Shown piece by piece: positions 41,910 to 49,402 of a stretch of DNA of 64,000 nt. The position numbers and the translations under genes were made by a program. Within the stretch, counting starts at the first letter, position 1. Each line of letters begins with the position of its first letter. Source of the stretch: JAFIHK01 sp041441455 (lineage in GTDB: Bacteria; Bacteroidota; Bacteroidia; Bacteroidales; UBA932). The stretch spans positions 1 to 64,000 of the forward strand of contig JASDTB010000038.1 of NCBI GenBank assembly GCA_041441455.1, read 5' to 3'. The notes under the pieces were generated by a model. That model was given only the letters and a program-made list of their open reading frames with translations, ran no database searches and was not told the DNA's origin.

Positions 41910-43892
41910 TCACTTCTGTTTTTTTAGGACAAAAGCGCTTCTTGAGGGTATGTAAAGCGAGAGTTTATCGCCCTCTTCTTCATGAATCGTAAAGTGTTCT
42001 GTAGTGTGGTTATTTCTTGAAAATCCTCCATATAACTTATCATCAGAGTCAAGAACATATTTGTATTTTCCTGCTGGAGCTTTGAATTTGTAATCAGTAA
42101 ATGATTCTGTTGGATTGAATGAGAAAACAAAGATTAGATCCCTTCTGGAATAAATCAAGATTTGTTTCTGATTATCAATGAATAATGATTTTACAGGATA
42201 TTCTAAAATTCTCTCCTTTTTTACCAACTTAATCATGCTTCTGTCAAATTTCAACAGCCACGAATATTTTAAGTTTTCATCTTCTGCTAGCGACCATTGT
42301 CTACGTGCATAGTAATAAGACCATCCATTCCCTTCACGTGGAAAGTCAATCCATTCTGGATGGCCAAACTCATTTCCCATAAAGTTGAGATATCCGTCTC
42401 CTGCAGTTGAAATCGTAACTAGCCTAATCATTTTATGGAGAGCAACTCCTCTGTCAACTACCAAACTCTCTATAAATTTACTCATCGAAGTGTACATTTC
42501 ACTATCGATTAGTCTAAAAATGATTGTCTTATCACCCACCATCGCTTGGTCGTGACACTCTGCATAGCTGATTGTCCTCTCATCAACTCTTTTATTAGTG
42601 AGTTCGTAAAAGATGTCTCCCATATGCCATTTCTCATCGGGAAGCTCTTTGATCCACTTAATCCAGTTATCGGAGACTCCCATGCTCATTCTAAAGTCAA
42701 AACCAACTCCGCCGTTTTCAAAAGGGGCAGCCAATCCTGGCAAGCCACTAACATCTTCGGCAATAGTAATTGCGTCACGGTAGGTCTCTTTTATCAGACA
42801 ATTTGCGAGAGTAAGGTAAACTAATGCATCTTCATCCTGATTTCCATCATAGTAACAAGAGTAGTCGGTAAAACTTTTTCCCAAACCATGATCATAATAG
42901 ATCATGCTGGTGATGCCGTCAAATCTAAAACCATCAAAGTTGTACTCCTCCAGCCAATATTTGCAATTTGAGAGAAGAAAATGGATCACCTCCGTCTTTC
43001 CGTAATCGAAGCAACGCGAAGTCCATGCGGGGTGTTGTCCCCTATCTCCTGCGTGAAAATATAAATCCTCCGATCCATCGAACATTGAGAGTCCCTCTGC
43101 TACATTATTGACTGAATGTGAGTGAACGATATCTAAAATTACAGAGAGGCCAAGTCCATGGGCTTCGTCAATTAACATCTTGAGCTCTTCGGGTGTCCCG
43201 AATCGCGAACTTGGGGCAAAGAAATTTGCTACTTGATATCCAAATGAGCCGTAGTATGGATGCTCTTGGATAGCCATCAACTGGATGGTATTATATCCCG
43301 CCTCAACAATTCTTGGGAGGATATTTGTTCTAAAGTGAGAGTATGTTGCGGTAACGCACTCTTCACTACTCATGCCAATATGCGCTTCATAGATCAGAGG
43401 GTTCTCTACTCGTTTTGGTCGTTTGTTTTTCCAACTGTATGGCTGTGGCATCCATAGTTGAGCTGAAAAGATTTTTGTAATTGGGTCCTGAATACATCGC
43501 GTAGCGTATGCTGGGAGCCTTTCACCCTCTCCTCCATTCCAAACTACAAGCCACTTGAAGATATTGCCATGAGAGAGTTCACTTTTATGAAGTCTCAATT
43601 CCCAGTTACCCGAATCTAATTTAGAGAAACGATAGTGCTCATCTTTAGCCCATCCATTTTTATTACAGATAAGATATAACTCAGTAGCTCTTGGTGCCCA
43701 CTCTCTGAAAACTAGTTCATCGCCTTCGGAATGAATTCCGTAGTATAAGTGATTATTAACCGAAGAGTATAGCAGGTTTCCGTAACCAGAGATCTCTCTG
43801 TATCTTATTAATGCCTTTAGGTATCTGCCCCATATTGTCTTTTTATATGGCTCCAGATATGGATCATCTTTCCAGATTTTGAGCTCCTCCAT
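41910..43892 (-). CDS. glgB: 1,4-alpha-glucan branching enzyme
   Basis: A 660-residue GH13 enzyme with the eukaryote-like organisation: CBM48 domain (HSEGDELVFREWAPRATELY), then the TIM barrel with VILDIVHSHSVNN, FDGFRFDGITSMIYYDHG (nucleophile Asp), TIAEDVSGLP (acid/base Glu) and SYAECHDQAMVGDKT, and a C-terminal beta domain ending PSRSAFVLKKQK. It moves alpha-1,4 segments to make alpha-1,6 branches in glycogen. It is the first carbohydrate gene of the cluster, 11 bases after xseB. Confidence 0.95.
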   Translation of the reverse strand: MEELKIWKDDPYLEPYKKTIWGRYLKALIRYREISGYGNLLYSSVNNHLYYGIHSEGDELVFREWAPRATELYLICNKNGWAKDEHYRFSKLDSGNWELRLHKSELSHGNIFKWLVVWNGGEGERLPAYATRCIQDPITKIFSAQLWMPQPYSWKNKRPKRVENPLIYEAHIGMSSEECVTATYSHFRTNILPRIVEAGYNTIQLMAIQEHPYYGSFGYQVANFFAPSSRFGTPEELKMLIDEAHGLGLSVILDIVHSHSVNNVAEGLSMFDGSEDLYFHAGDRGQHPAWTSRCFDYGKTEVIHFLLSNCKYWLEEYNFDGFRFDGITSMIYYDHGLGKSFTDYSCYYDGNQDEDALVYLTLANCLIKETYRDAITIAEDVSGLPGLAAPFENGGVGFDFRMSMGVSDNWIKWIKELPDEKWHMGDIFYELTNKRVDERTISYAECHDQAMVGDKTIIFRLIDSEMYTSMSKFIESLVVDRGVALHKMIRLVTISTAGDGYLNFMGNEFGHPEWIDFPREGNGWSYYYARRQWSLAEDENLKYSWLLKFDRSMIKLVKKERILEYPVKSLFIDNQKQILIYSRRDLIFVFSFNPTESFTDYKFKAPAGKYKYVLDSDDKLYGGFSRNNHTTEHFTIHEEEGDKLSLYIPSRSAFVLKKQK

Positions 43893-43903
43893 AACCGTCG
43901 GTT

Positions 43904-44116
43904 TTATTGTTCGTTTAACTTAGCAATCTCCTCTTCTTGTCCTCTAAGAAGTTCTCTGCAATATTTTACTAATTCAGATGTCTTTTGTATGTAATCAGAA
44001 ATTTTTCCAATCTCTGTATTGGGATCTTCTATCTTCTTAGCCAAGGCTTCCAATTCTGCCAAAGCCTCCTCATATGTCATCTTATGCTCGCTCTTACTCT
44101 TTGCCATACATTTCAT
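43904..44116 (-). CDS. xseB: exodeoxyribonuclease VII small subunit
   Basis: A 70-residue helical protein: MTYEEALAELEALAKKIEDP followed by NTEIGKISDYIQKTSELVKY, the complete XseB pattern. Several small subunits bind one XseA to form the single-strand-specific exonuclease VII. The ATG at 44116 lies within the end of xseA (23-base overlap); the Met at 44107 (MAKSK) is an alternative start. It opens directly into glgB, so the DNA-repair pair and the glycogen genes seem to share a message. Confidence 0.9.
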   Translation of the reverse strand: MKCMAKSKSEHKMTYEEALAELEALAKKIEDPNTEIGKISDYIQKTSELVKYCRELLRGQEEEIAKLNEQ

Positions 44117-45299
44117 GTTTTACTACATTCTTAACTTCGCACTCTATAGTCCCTTCATTCATTAGAACTTGTATATCATCTCCCTGCTTAAGATTTGCAA
44201 TATCTGTTACTCTCTTATCGTTTCTGGTAATTATTGTAAAACCTCTCTCTAAAAGTCTGTAAGGGTTATTCATCGTTATGCGCTGTTGCATAATGTCTAG
44301 GCGATGATGCTCCTCTTTTATCCGCGTGGTTGCTAAAGAGATTGTTTTGTTGCTTATGCTCTCTACTTTTGCATATTCATCAGCCATCCTCCTTTGTAAA
44401 GATAACAAAAGTCTTCGGGATAAAAAACTAATCTGCATATCCTCTCTCACAAAAATATCCAGCAGGAAACCTGCTGCTGCAGTGGGTGTTTTGAGGTTTG
44501 TATGAGCAACCATATCGGCAATATGAAAATCTTGTTCGTGACCTATTCCTGTAATAACTGGTATTGGGAATTGGGCGATGTTTGCACAGAGCTCATAATC
44601 ATCGAAGCAACTCAAATCTTGCACCGAACCTCCTCCTCTGATGATCACTACAATATCGAACTGCTCTTGCAGATATGCGATTTTATCGAGAGACTCAATG
44701 ATTCCTTTTGGAGCTGTTGCCCCTTGCATTGGTGAATTGAAAAGAGTTGTCTGAAAACGAAATCCATACCCATTTTCGTGCAGATGCTTCATAAAATCTA
44801 GATACCCTGCAGCTGAGTCCGAAGAGACAATTGCAAGCCTTCTTGGAAGAGTAGGTATCGGAATCGTTGAGTTCATCTCCATCATCCCTTCGTCGCGTAG
44901 GCGTTTGATTGTTTTTTGACGCTGCAATTCTGCCTCACCTACTGTGAATGACGGATCGATGTCAGTAATAACGATACTTAGTCCGTAGATTGGCGAGTAT
45001 TGAACCTGTCCCTTGACTAAAATATGCATCCCTTTCCCCAGCTGATAGCCAGTTGATGTTTCGAAATATGGCTTGATTAGTCTGTATGAATTTGACCAAA
45101 TCATTGCTTGCACCTTTGCATTTACCGGAGAGTCGTCTCCAGCCTTATCACAAAGTTCAAGATAGCAATGGCCTGTAGGGTGATTTTTAATTTCAGAAAT
45201 TTCGGCTTTAATCCAGTAGTATCCAGACACATTATCCTCTACAACCCTCTTTACCCTCATCAATAGCTCATGCAGGGTAATACTATCTGCTCTCTCCAT
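44094..45299 (-). CDS. xseA: exodeoxyribonuclease VII large subunit
   Basis: A 401-residue nuclease subunit. The N-terminal OB-fold binds single-stranded DNA (VSGYYWIKAEISEIKNHPTG, HCYLELCDKAG). The catalytic domain has PRRLAIVSSDSAAGYLDFM, IVVIIRGGGSVQDLSCFDDY and PVITGIGHEQDFHIADMVAH, with TNLKTPTAAAGFL. The later coiled-coil stretch is short, as in small versions of the protein. The last conserved piece is NPYRLLERGFTIITR. It is divergent from engB, with about 70 bases between the starts. Confidence 0.95.
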   Translation of the reverse strand: MERADSITLHELLMRVKRVVEDNVSGYYWIKAEISEIKNHPTGHCYLELCDKAGDDSPVNAKVQAMIWSNSYRLIKPYFETSTGYQLGKGMHILVKGQVQYSPIYGLSIVITDIDPSFTVGEAELQRQKTIKRLRDEGMMEMNSTIPIPTLPRRLAIVSSDSAAGYLDFMKHLHENGYGFRFQTTLFNSPMQGATAPKGIIESLDKIAYLQEQFDIVVIIRGGGSVQDLSCFDDYELCANIAQFPIPVITGIGHEQDFHIADMVAHTNLKTPTAAAGFLLDIFVREDMQISFLSRRLLLSLQRRMADEYAKVESISNKTISLATTRIKEEHHRLDIMQQRITMNNPYRLLERGFTIITRNDKRVTDIANLKQGDDIQVLMNEGTIECEVKNVVKHEMYGKE

Positions 45300-45347
45300 T
45301 TTGAATTTTTTTATCTATCTTCTCATACAAATATAATCATAATATTG

Positions 45348-45355
45348 TACCTTTG
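45348..45355 (+). promoter_or_regulatory. -7 box of engB
   Basis: TACCTTTG fits TAnnTTTG and lies 17 bases before the engB ATG, so the leader would be about 12 bases. No clear -33 TTTG. Confidence 0.5.
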
Positions 45356-45372
45356 CCCGATAAAAATCATCT

Positions 45373-45975
45373 ATGCAGATATCGACAGCCATATTTTCCG
45401 GCAGCAGCCGACTTGCTAAAGACAAGCCTAAGACTCGCCTCCCGGAGTTTGCCTTCATAGGCAGATCCAATGTTGGCAAATCTTCGCTAATCAATATGTT
45501 GTGCAGACAAAAAAATCTTGCACACACCTCTTCTAAGCCAGGTAAAACCCAGCTTGTAAACCACTTTATGATTAATGAAAAGTGGTATCTTGTTGACCTA
45601 CCTGGTTATGGTTATGCAAAGGTCTCGAAAACTCAAAGGTCAGAGCTTGGCGATATTATTCGTGATTTCATCAACAGCTCCGAAGATCTGGTCACATTGT
45701 TCGTGCTTCTGGATTCCAGACACCCTTTACAAAAGATTGATCTTCAATTCATGATGGAACTCGCTCGCGCTGAAGTTCCATTTTCGATTATTTATACTAA
45801 GGCCGACAAGTTGGGAGTCACAGCATTAGCAAATCAGATAGAGGCTAATTCGAAAGAGATGATGAACTATTGGGAGGAGCTTCCTCCTATTTTTGCTAGC
45901 TCTGCCGAGACAGGTAGAGGTAGAGATGAAATTCTAGATTATATTGAAACCCTTTTTAACAACATAAAACCATAG
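45373..45975 (+). CDS. engB: ribosome biogenesis GTPase EngB/YsxC
   Basis: A 200-residue TRAFAC GTPase. The G motifs are all present: G1 GRSNVGKSSL, G2 with the Thr in SSKPGKTQLVNHF, G3 DLPGYGYAKVS, G4 TKADKLG and G5 ASSAETGRG. EngB/YsxC is needed for assembly of the large ribosomal subunit. It is followed two bases later by prs and then nadE, which looks like an operon. Length and motifs are standard. Confidence 0.95.
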   Translation: MQISTAIFSGSSRLAKDKPKTRLPEFAFIGRSNVGKSSLINMLCRQKNLAHTSSKPGKTQLVNHFMINEKWYLVDLPGYGYAKVSKTQRSELGDIIRDFINSSEDLVTLFVLLDSRHPLQKIDLQFMMELARAEVPFSIIYTKADKLGVTALANQIEANSKEMMNYWEELPPIFASSAETGRGRDEILDYIETLFNNIKP

Positions 45976-45977
45976 TT

Positions 45978-46928
45978 ATGGATCATCAACATCAGATAAA
46001 GATTTTTTCATGCAGGAACTCCAGATATCTGGCCGAAAAGATAGCTGCTGCCCTGAAACTTGAACTTGGTAAATCTAGTGTTACCGTTTTCAGCGATGGA
46101 GAATTCCAGCCTGCGCTCGAAGAGAGCGTAAGAGGAGCAACAGTGTTCATTGTTCAATCTACCTTCCCTCCGGTAGACAATATCTTCGAGTTGCTGTTGA
46201 TGGTTGATGCAGCAAGAAGAGCTTCTGCATACAAAGTGATTGCCGTAATGCCTTATTTTGGCTGGGCGCGTCAGGATAGAAAAGATAGACCAAGGGTTCC
46301 GATAGGAGCAAAGATGGTTGCCAATCTTTTAAGTGCAGCAGGTTGCGACAGAGTGATGACTGCAGATCTTCATGCCGATCAAATTCAAGGATTTTTTGAT
46401 GTTCCAGTGGATCATATCTATGCGAGCTCAATCTTCCTTCCTTATCTAAGAGACCTTAAGTTAGAAAATATGTCGATTGCAGCACCTGATATGGGTGGAG
46501 CAAAGAGAGCAAATGCATATTCAAGAATCCTGGGATGTCCACTTATCATCTGCCATAAATCAAGAGAGAAAGCCAATGTAGTTGGCTCTATGACAGCAAT
46601 TGGCGATGTTGAAGGCAAAAACATCGTAATTATCGACGACATGATCGATACAGCAGGAACGATTACAAAGGCTGCAGATATGTTGATAGAGAAAGGAGCA
46701 TTGAGCGTAAGAGCTCTTGCAACTCATGCTGTATTGTCGGGACCGGCATACGAAAGGATTGCAAAATCGAAACTGATAGAGGTGATAATTTCGGATACTA
46801 TTCCTCTTACAACTGATCCTAACTACGATACAACAAAGATTAAGGTATTATCAGTGGCTGAGATCTTTGCAGATGTTATCGACAAAGTATATAACTACAA
46901 ATCAATCAGCACAAGCTTTATTTTCTAA
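45978..46928 (+). CDS. prs: ribose-phosphate pyrophosphokinase
   Basis: A 316-residue PRPP synthase. Catalytic and binding motifs are clear: FSDGEFQPALEESVRG, the MPYFGWARQDRKDRPR loop (ATP-binding), TADLHADQIQGFF, and the PRPP loop IVIIDDMIDTAGTITKA. The enzyme makes PRPP for purine, pyrimidine, histidine and NAD synthesis. It lies between engB (2-base gap) and nadE (3-base gap), and its product feeds the nicotinate route that ends at NadE. Confidence 0.95.
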   Translation: MDHQHQIKIFSCRNSRYLAEKIAAALKLELGKSSVTVFSDGEFQPALEESVRGATVFIVQSTFPPVDNIFELLLMVDAARRASAYKVIAVMPYFGWARQDRKDRPRVPIGAKMVANLLSAAGCDRVMTADLHADQIQGFFDVPVDHIYASSIFLPYLRDLKLENMSIAAPDMGGAKRANAYSRILGCPLIICHKSREKANVVGSMTAIGDVEGKNIVIIDDMIDTAGTITKAADMLIEKGALSVRALATHAVLSGPAYERIAKSKLIEVIISDTIPLTTDPNYDTTKIKVLSVAEIFADVIDKVYNYKSISTSFIF

Positions 46929-46931
46929 ATC

Positions 46932-47768
46932 ATGCCTTACCAGACAGTTACAGAGGATATTCATGATTTAATCATTGAATCTCTAAGAAAGTTTTTTTCG
47001 GCAGCCGGTAAAACCAAAGCCGTAGTTGGTCTCTCAGGAGGAATTGACTCAGCAGTTGTACTGTCTCTTGGTGTGAGAGCATTTGGAAAAGAGAATGTTA
47101 GCGCAATTTTAATGCCCTCTCCATTTTCAACTATGCACTCAGTTAGTGATGCTGTTGAATTGGCAGAAAATCTTGGAGTCAATTACAAGATTGTTCCTAT
47201 TGAGGGGATTTATAATAAATATGTAAAAGAGCTTACATCTCTTTTTGGAGCAGATCCAAAACAGATTACAATTGAAAACCTACAAGCAAGAATCAGGGGC
47301 GTGATTCTGATGGCTTTTTCGAATCAGAACGATGCTCTGTTACTTAATACAACAAATAAGAGTGAACTGGCAATGGGCTATGGTACTATGTATGGCGACC
47401 TTTGTGGAGCTGTAATGCCAATTGCCGATCTATATAAATTGCAAGTCTATTCGCTTGCAAGTTTCATCAATTCCGACAAATGTGTGATTCCTGACTCAAC
47501 AATGACAAAAGCTCCGTCTGCTGAACTAAGTGAAAATCAGAAAGACAGCGATTCTTTGCCAGAATATCACATTTTGGACCCAATTTTGTATGAATTGATA
47601 GAGGGTGGAAAATCTGACTCAGATCTATTATCTGAGGGCGTGAGCAGAGAACTGCTCGACAAAATCTCATCTTTGAGAAAGGCCGCAGCGTTCAAAGTTC
47701 ACCAGTTACCTCCCGTTATAAAGGTAGGAAGCTCACCGCTTCTTCCAAAAAATAAATGGGTAATTTAA
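46932..47768 (+). CDS. nadE: NAD+ synthase, ammonia-dependent
   Basis: A 278-residue enzyme that amidates nicotinate adenine dinucleotide to NAD. The ATP-pyrophosphatase P-loop reads VGLSGGIDSAVV. Substrate-binding segments are LLNTTNKSELAMGYGTMYGD and DLCGAVMPIADLYKLQVYSL, and KAPSAELSENQKD follows. There is no N-terminal nitrilase domain, so free ammonia rather than glutamine is the donor. It closes the engB-prs-nadE group, and a small membrane-protein gene follows 13 bases on. Confidence 0.95.
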   Translation: MPYQTVTEDIHDLIIESLRKFFSAAGKTKAVVGLSGGIDSAVVLSLGVRAFGKENVSAILMPSPFSTMHSVSDAVELAENLGVNYKIVPIEGIYNKYVKELTSLFGADPKQITIENLQARIRGVILMAFSNQNDALLLNTTNKSELAMGYGTMYGDLCGAVMPIADLYKLQVYSLASFINSDKCVIPDSTMTKAPSAELSENQKDSDSLPEYHILDPILYELIEGGKSDSDLLSEGVSRELLDKISSLRKAAAFKVHQLPPVIKVGSSPLLPKNKWVI

Positions 47769-47781
47769 AATTTTTAAAACA

Positions 47782-48042
47782 ATGGATGTATTAATAGCAG
47801 CACTAGTTTTTGTAGGGCTAAGCGTATTTCTGCTCTCCTTTAATATAATATTCAAGAAGAACGGAAAATTTCCCGATACCGAAATCGGACATAATAAAGA
47901 GATGCGAAAAAGAGGCATCAGATGTGCAAAAGATGATGAGAGAAGGATGTGGCGAAAGAAAAAAGGTTTGACATCGGATTGCGCCGTTGATGACTGTGAA
48001 TCGGGCGGATGCTCTGGATGCTCATATTCGTCTCTTAAATAA
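47782..48042 (+). CDS. small membrane protein with Cys-rich tail
   Basis: An 86-residue protein with one N-terminal membrane helix (VLIAALVFVGLSVFLLSFNI). Next comes a basic, conserved-looking middle (GHNKEMRKRGIRCAKDDERR), then a Cys-rich tail, with Cys in DCAVDDCESGGC and GCSYSS. Five Cys in the last 40 residues suggest metal or iron-sulfur handling at the membrane. I recognise the pattern from other Bacteroidota genomes but no assigned function. It follows nadE by 13 bases and precedes the der promoter. Confidence 0.65.
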   Translation: MDVLIAALVFVGLSVFLLSFNIIFKKNGKFPDTEIGHNKEMRKRGIRCAKDDERRMWRKKKGLTSDCAVDDCESGGCSGCSYSSLK

Positions 48043-48049
48043 ATATTAT

Positions 48050-48057
48050 TATCTTTG
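48050..48057 (+). promoter_or_regulatory. -7 box of der, very close to the start codon
   Basis: TATCTTTG, an exact TAnnTTTG, ends eight bases before the der ATG; TTCG at 48027-48030 is a plausible -33 with a 19-base spacer. The expected transcript start leaves only about 2-5 untranslated bases. Confidence 0.55.
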
Positions 48058-48065
48058 CCGCCCTT

Positions 48066-49373
48066 ATGAGTATAGTAGCAATAGTAGGACGCCCAAATGT
48101 GGGCAAATCGACACTCTTCAATAGACTTGTCGGAATGAGACAAGCAATTGTAGATGAGATCGCGGGAGTTACTCGCGACAGACATTATGGCACATGCGAA
48201 TGGAGTGGTAAAGAGTTCTCAGTGATTGACACTGGTGGTTTTGCTCTCAATTCAGACGATGTGTTCGAAGAGGAGATCAGAAAACAGGTAGTTCTCGCAA
48301 TAGAGGAGGCTGATGTCATCCTTTTCCTTTGTGATGTGGGTACAGGAATCACCGATTACGATATGGCGGTTGCCGACATTCTTCGCAGATCTAAAAAACC
48401 GATTATAATTGTAGCAAACAAGGTAGATACAGGAGATAAGTTGTTTGATGCACACATCTTCAACTCTTTTGGTCTTGGTGAGCCTTTTGCAATCTCTTCA
48501 GCAACAGGAAGTGGAACAGGAGATCTTTTGGATAAAGTTTTAGAACTTCTTCCCGAAGATGAAAAACCATTAGAAAAAAGAGCAATTCCATATATTACAA
48601 TAGTTGGACGCCCTAATGTTGGTAAGTCATCGCTTACTAATGCCCTTTTAGGTGAGGAGAGAAACATCGTAACTCCAGTTGCAGGCACAACAAGAGACTC
48701 TATTTCAACTTATTATAATAAGTTTGGACATGAATTTATGCTTGTGGACACAGCTGGTTTAAGAAAAAAGAATAAAGTTAAAGAGGATCTTGAGTTCTAC
48801 TCAGTAATGCGTTCTGTGAGAGCAATTGAGAATTCTGATGTTTGTATCCTGATGGTTGATGCTCAACAAAACATCGAAGCCCAAGATATGTCGGTTTTCA
48901 ATTTGATCATTAGAAATAAAAAAGGGTGCTTAATTGTAGTAAATAAATGGGACCTTGTCGAGAATAAGGATGCAAATACTATGAAGAAGGCGACCGAAGT
49001 GATAATGAACAAAATTGCTCCTTTCAATGATGTTCCAATCATCTTCACATCGGTGATAAATAAGCAGAGAATCCTTGATGTTCTAGAGGCTGCTCAAAGG
49101 GTATACGAAAACAGATCAAGAAAGATCAAGACTTCGGAACTTAATGAAGTTATGCTCAAAGAGATTGAGAATTATCCTCCGCCTGCGATTAAAGGTAAGT
49201 ATATCAAGATAAAATACATGACCCAACTTCCTACACCATCTCCTTCATTTGCATTTTTCTGTAACCTGCCGCAATATGTAAGAGAGGACTACAAGAGGTA
49301 TCTTGAGAACAAACTTCGCAAACACTTCGATTTTAGCGGAACTCCAATTCAGATTTTCATGAGGCAAAAGTAA
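48066..49373 (+). CDS. der: ribosome biogenesis GTPase Der (EngA)
   Basis: A 435-residue protein with two tandem GTPase domains and a C-terminal KH-like domain. First G1: GRPNVGKSTLFNRL; second G1: GRPNVGKSSLTNAL. Both have DT(A)G switch motifs (DTGGFAL, DTAGLRKK) and NKxD motifs (NKVDTG, NKWDLV). The KH-like end has YPPPAIKGKYIKIKYMTQ. Der is essential for 50S subunit assembly. A promoter close to the ATG implies a nearly leaderless message. It converges on the histidine kinase gene, 29 bases away. Confidence 0.95.
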   Translation: MSIVAIVGRPNVGKSTLFNRLVGMRQAIVDEIAGVTRDRHYGTCEWSGKEFSVIDTGGFALNSDDVFEEEIRKQVVLAIEEADVILFLCDVGTGITDYDMAVADILRRSKKPIIIVANKVDTGDKLFDAHIFNSFGLGEPFAISSATGSGTGDLLDKVLELLPEDEKPLEKRAIPYITIVGRPNVGKSSLTNALLGEERNIVTPVAGTTRDSISTYYNKFGHEFMLVDTAGLRKKNKVKEDLEFYSVMRSVRAIENSDVCILMVDAQQNIEAQDMSVFNLIIRNKKGCLIVVNKWDLVENKDANTMKKATEVIMNKIAPFNDVPIIFTSVINKQRILDVLEAAQRVYENRSRKIKTSELNEVMLKEIENYPPPAIKGKYIKIKYMTQLPTPSPSFAFFCNLPQYVREDYKRYLENKLRKHFDFSGTPIQIFMRQK

Positions 49374-49402
49374 AACTTACTTAAGCCCCAACTGATATAA
49401 AA

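Noticed and set aside
42327..42342. parS-like palindrome TTCACGTGGAA inside glgB
   Set aside because: The core TTCACGTG matches parS, but about six of sixteen positions differ and it lies in coding sequence more than 18 kb from parAB; likely chance.
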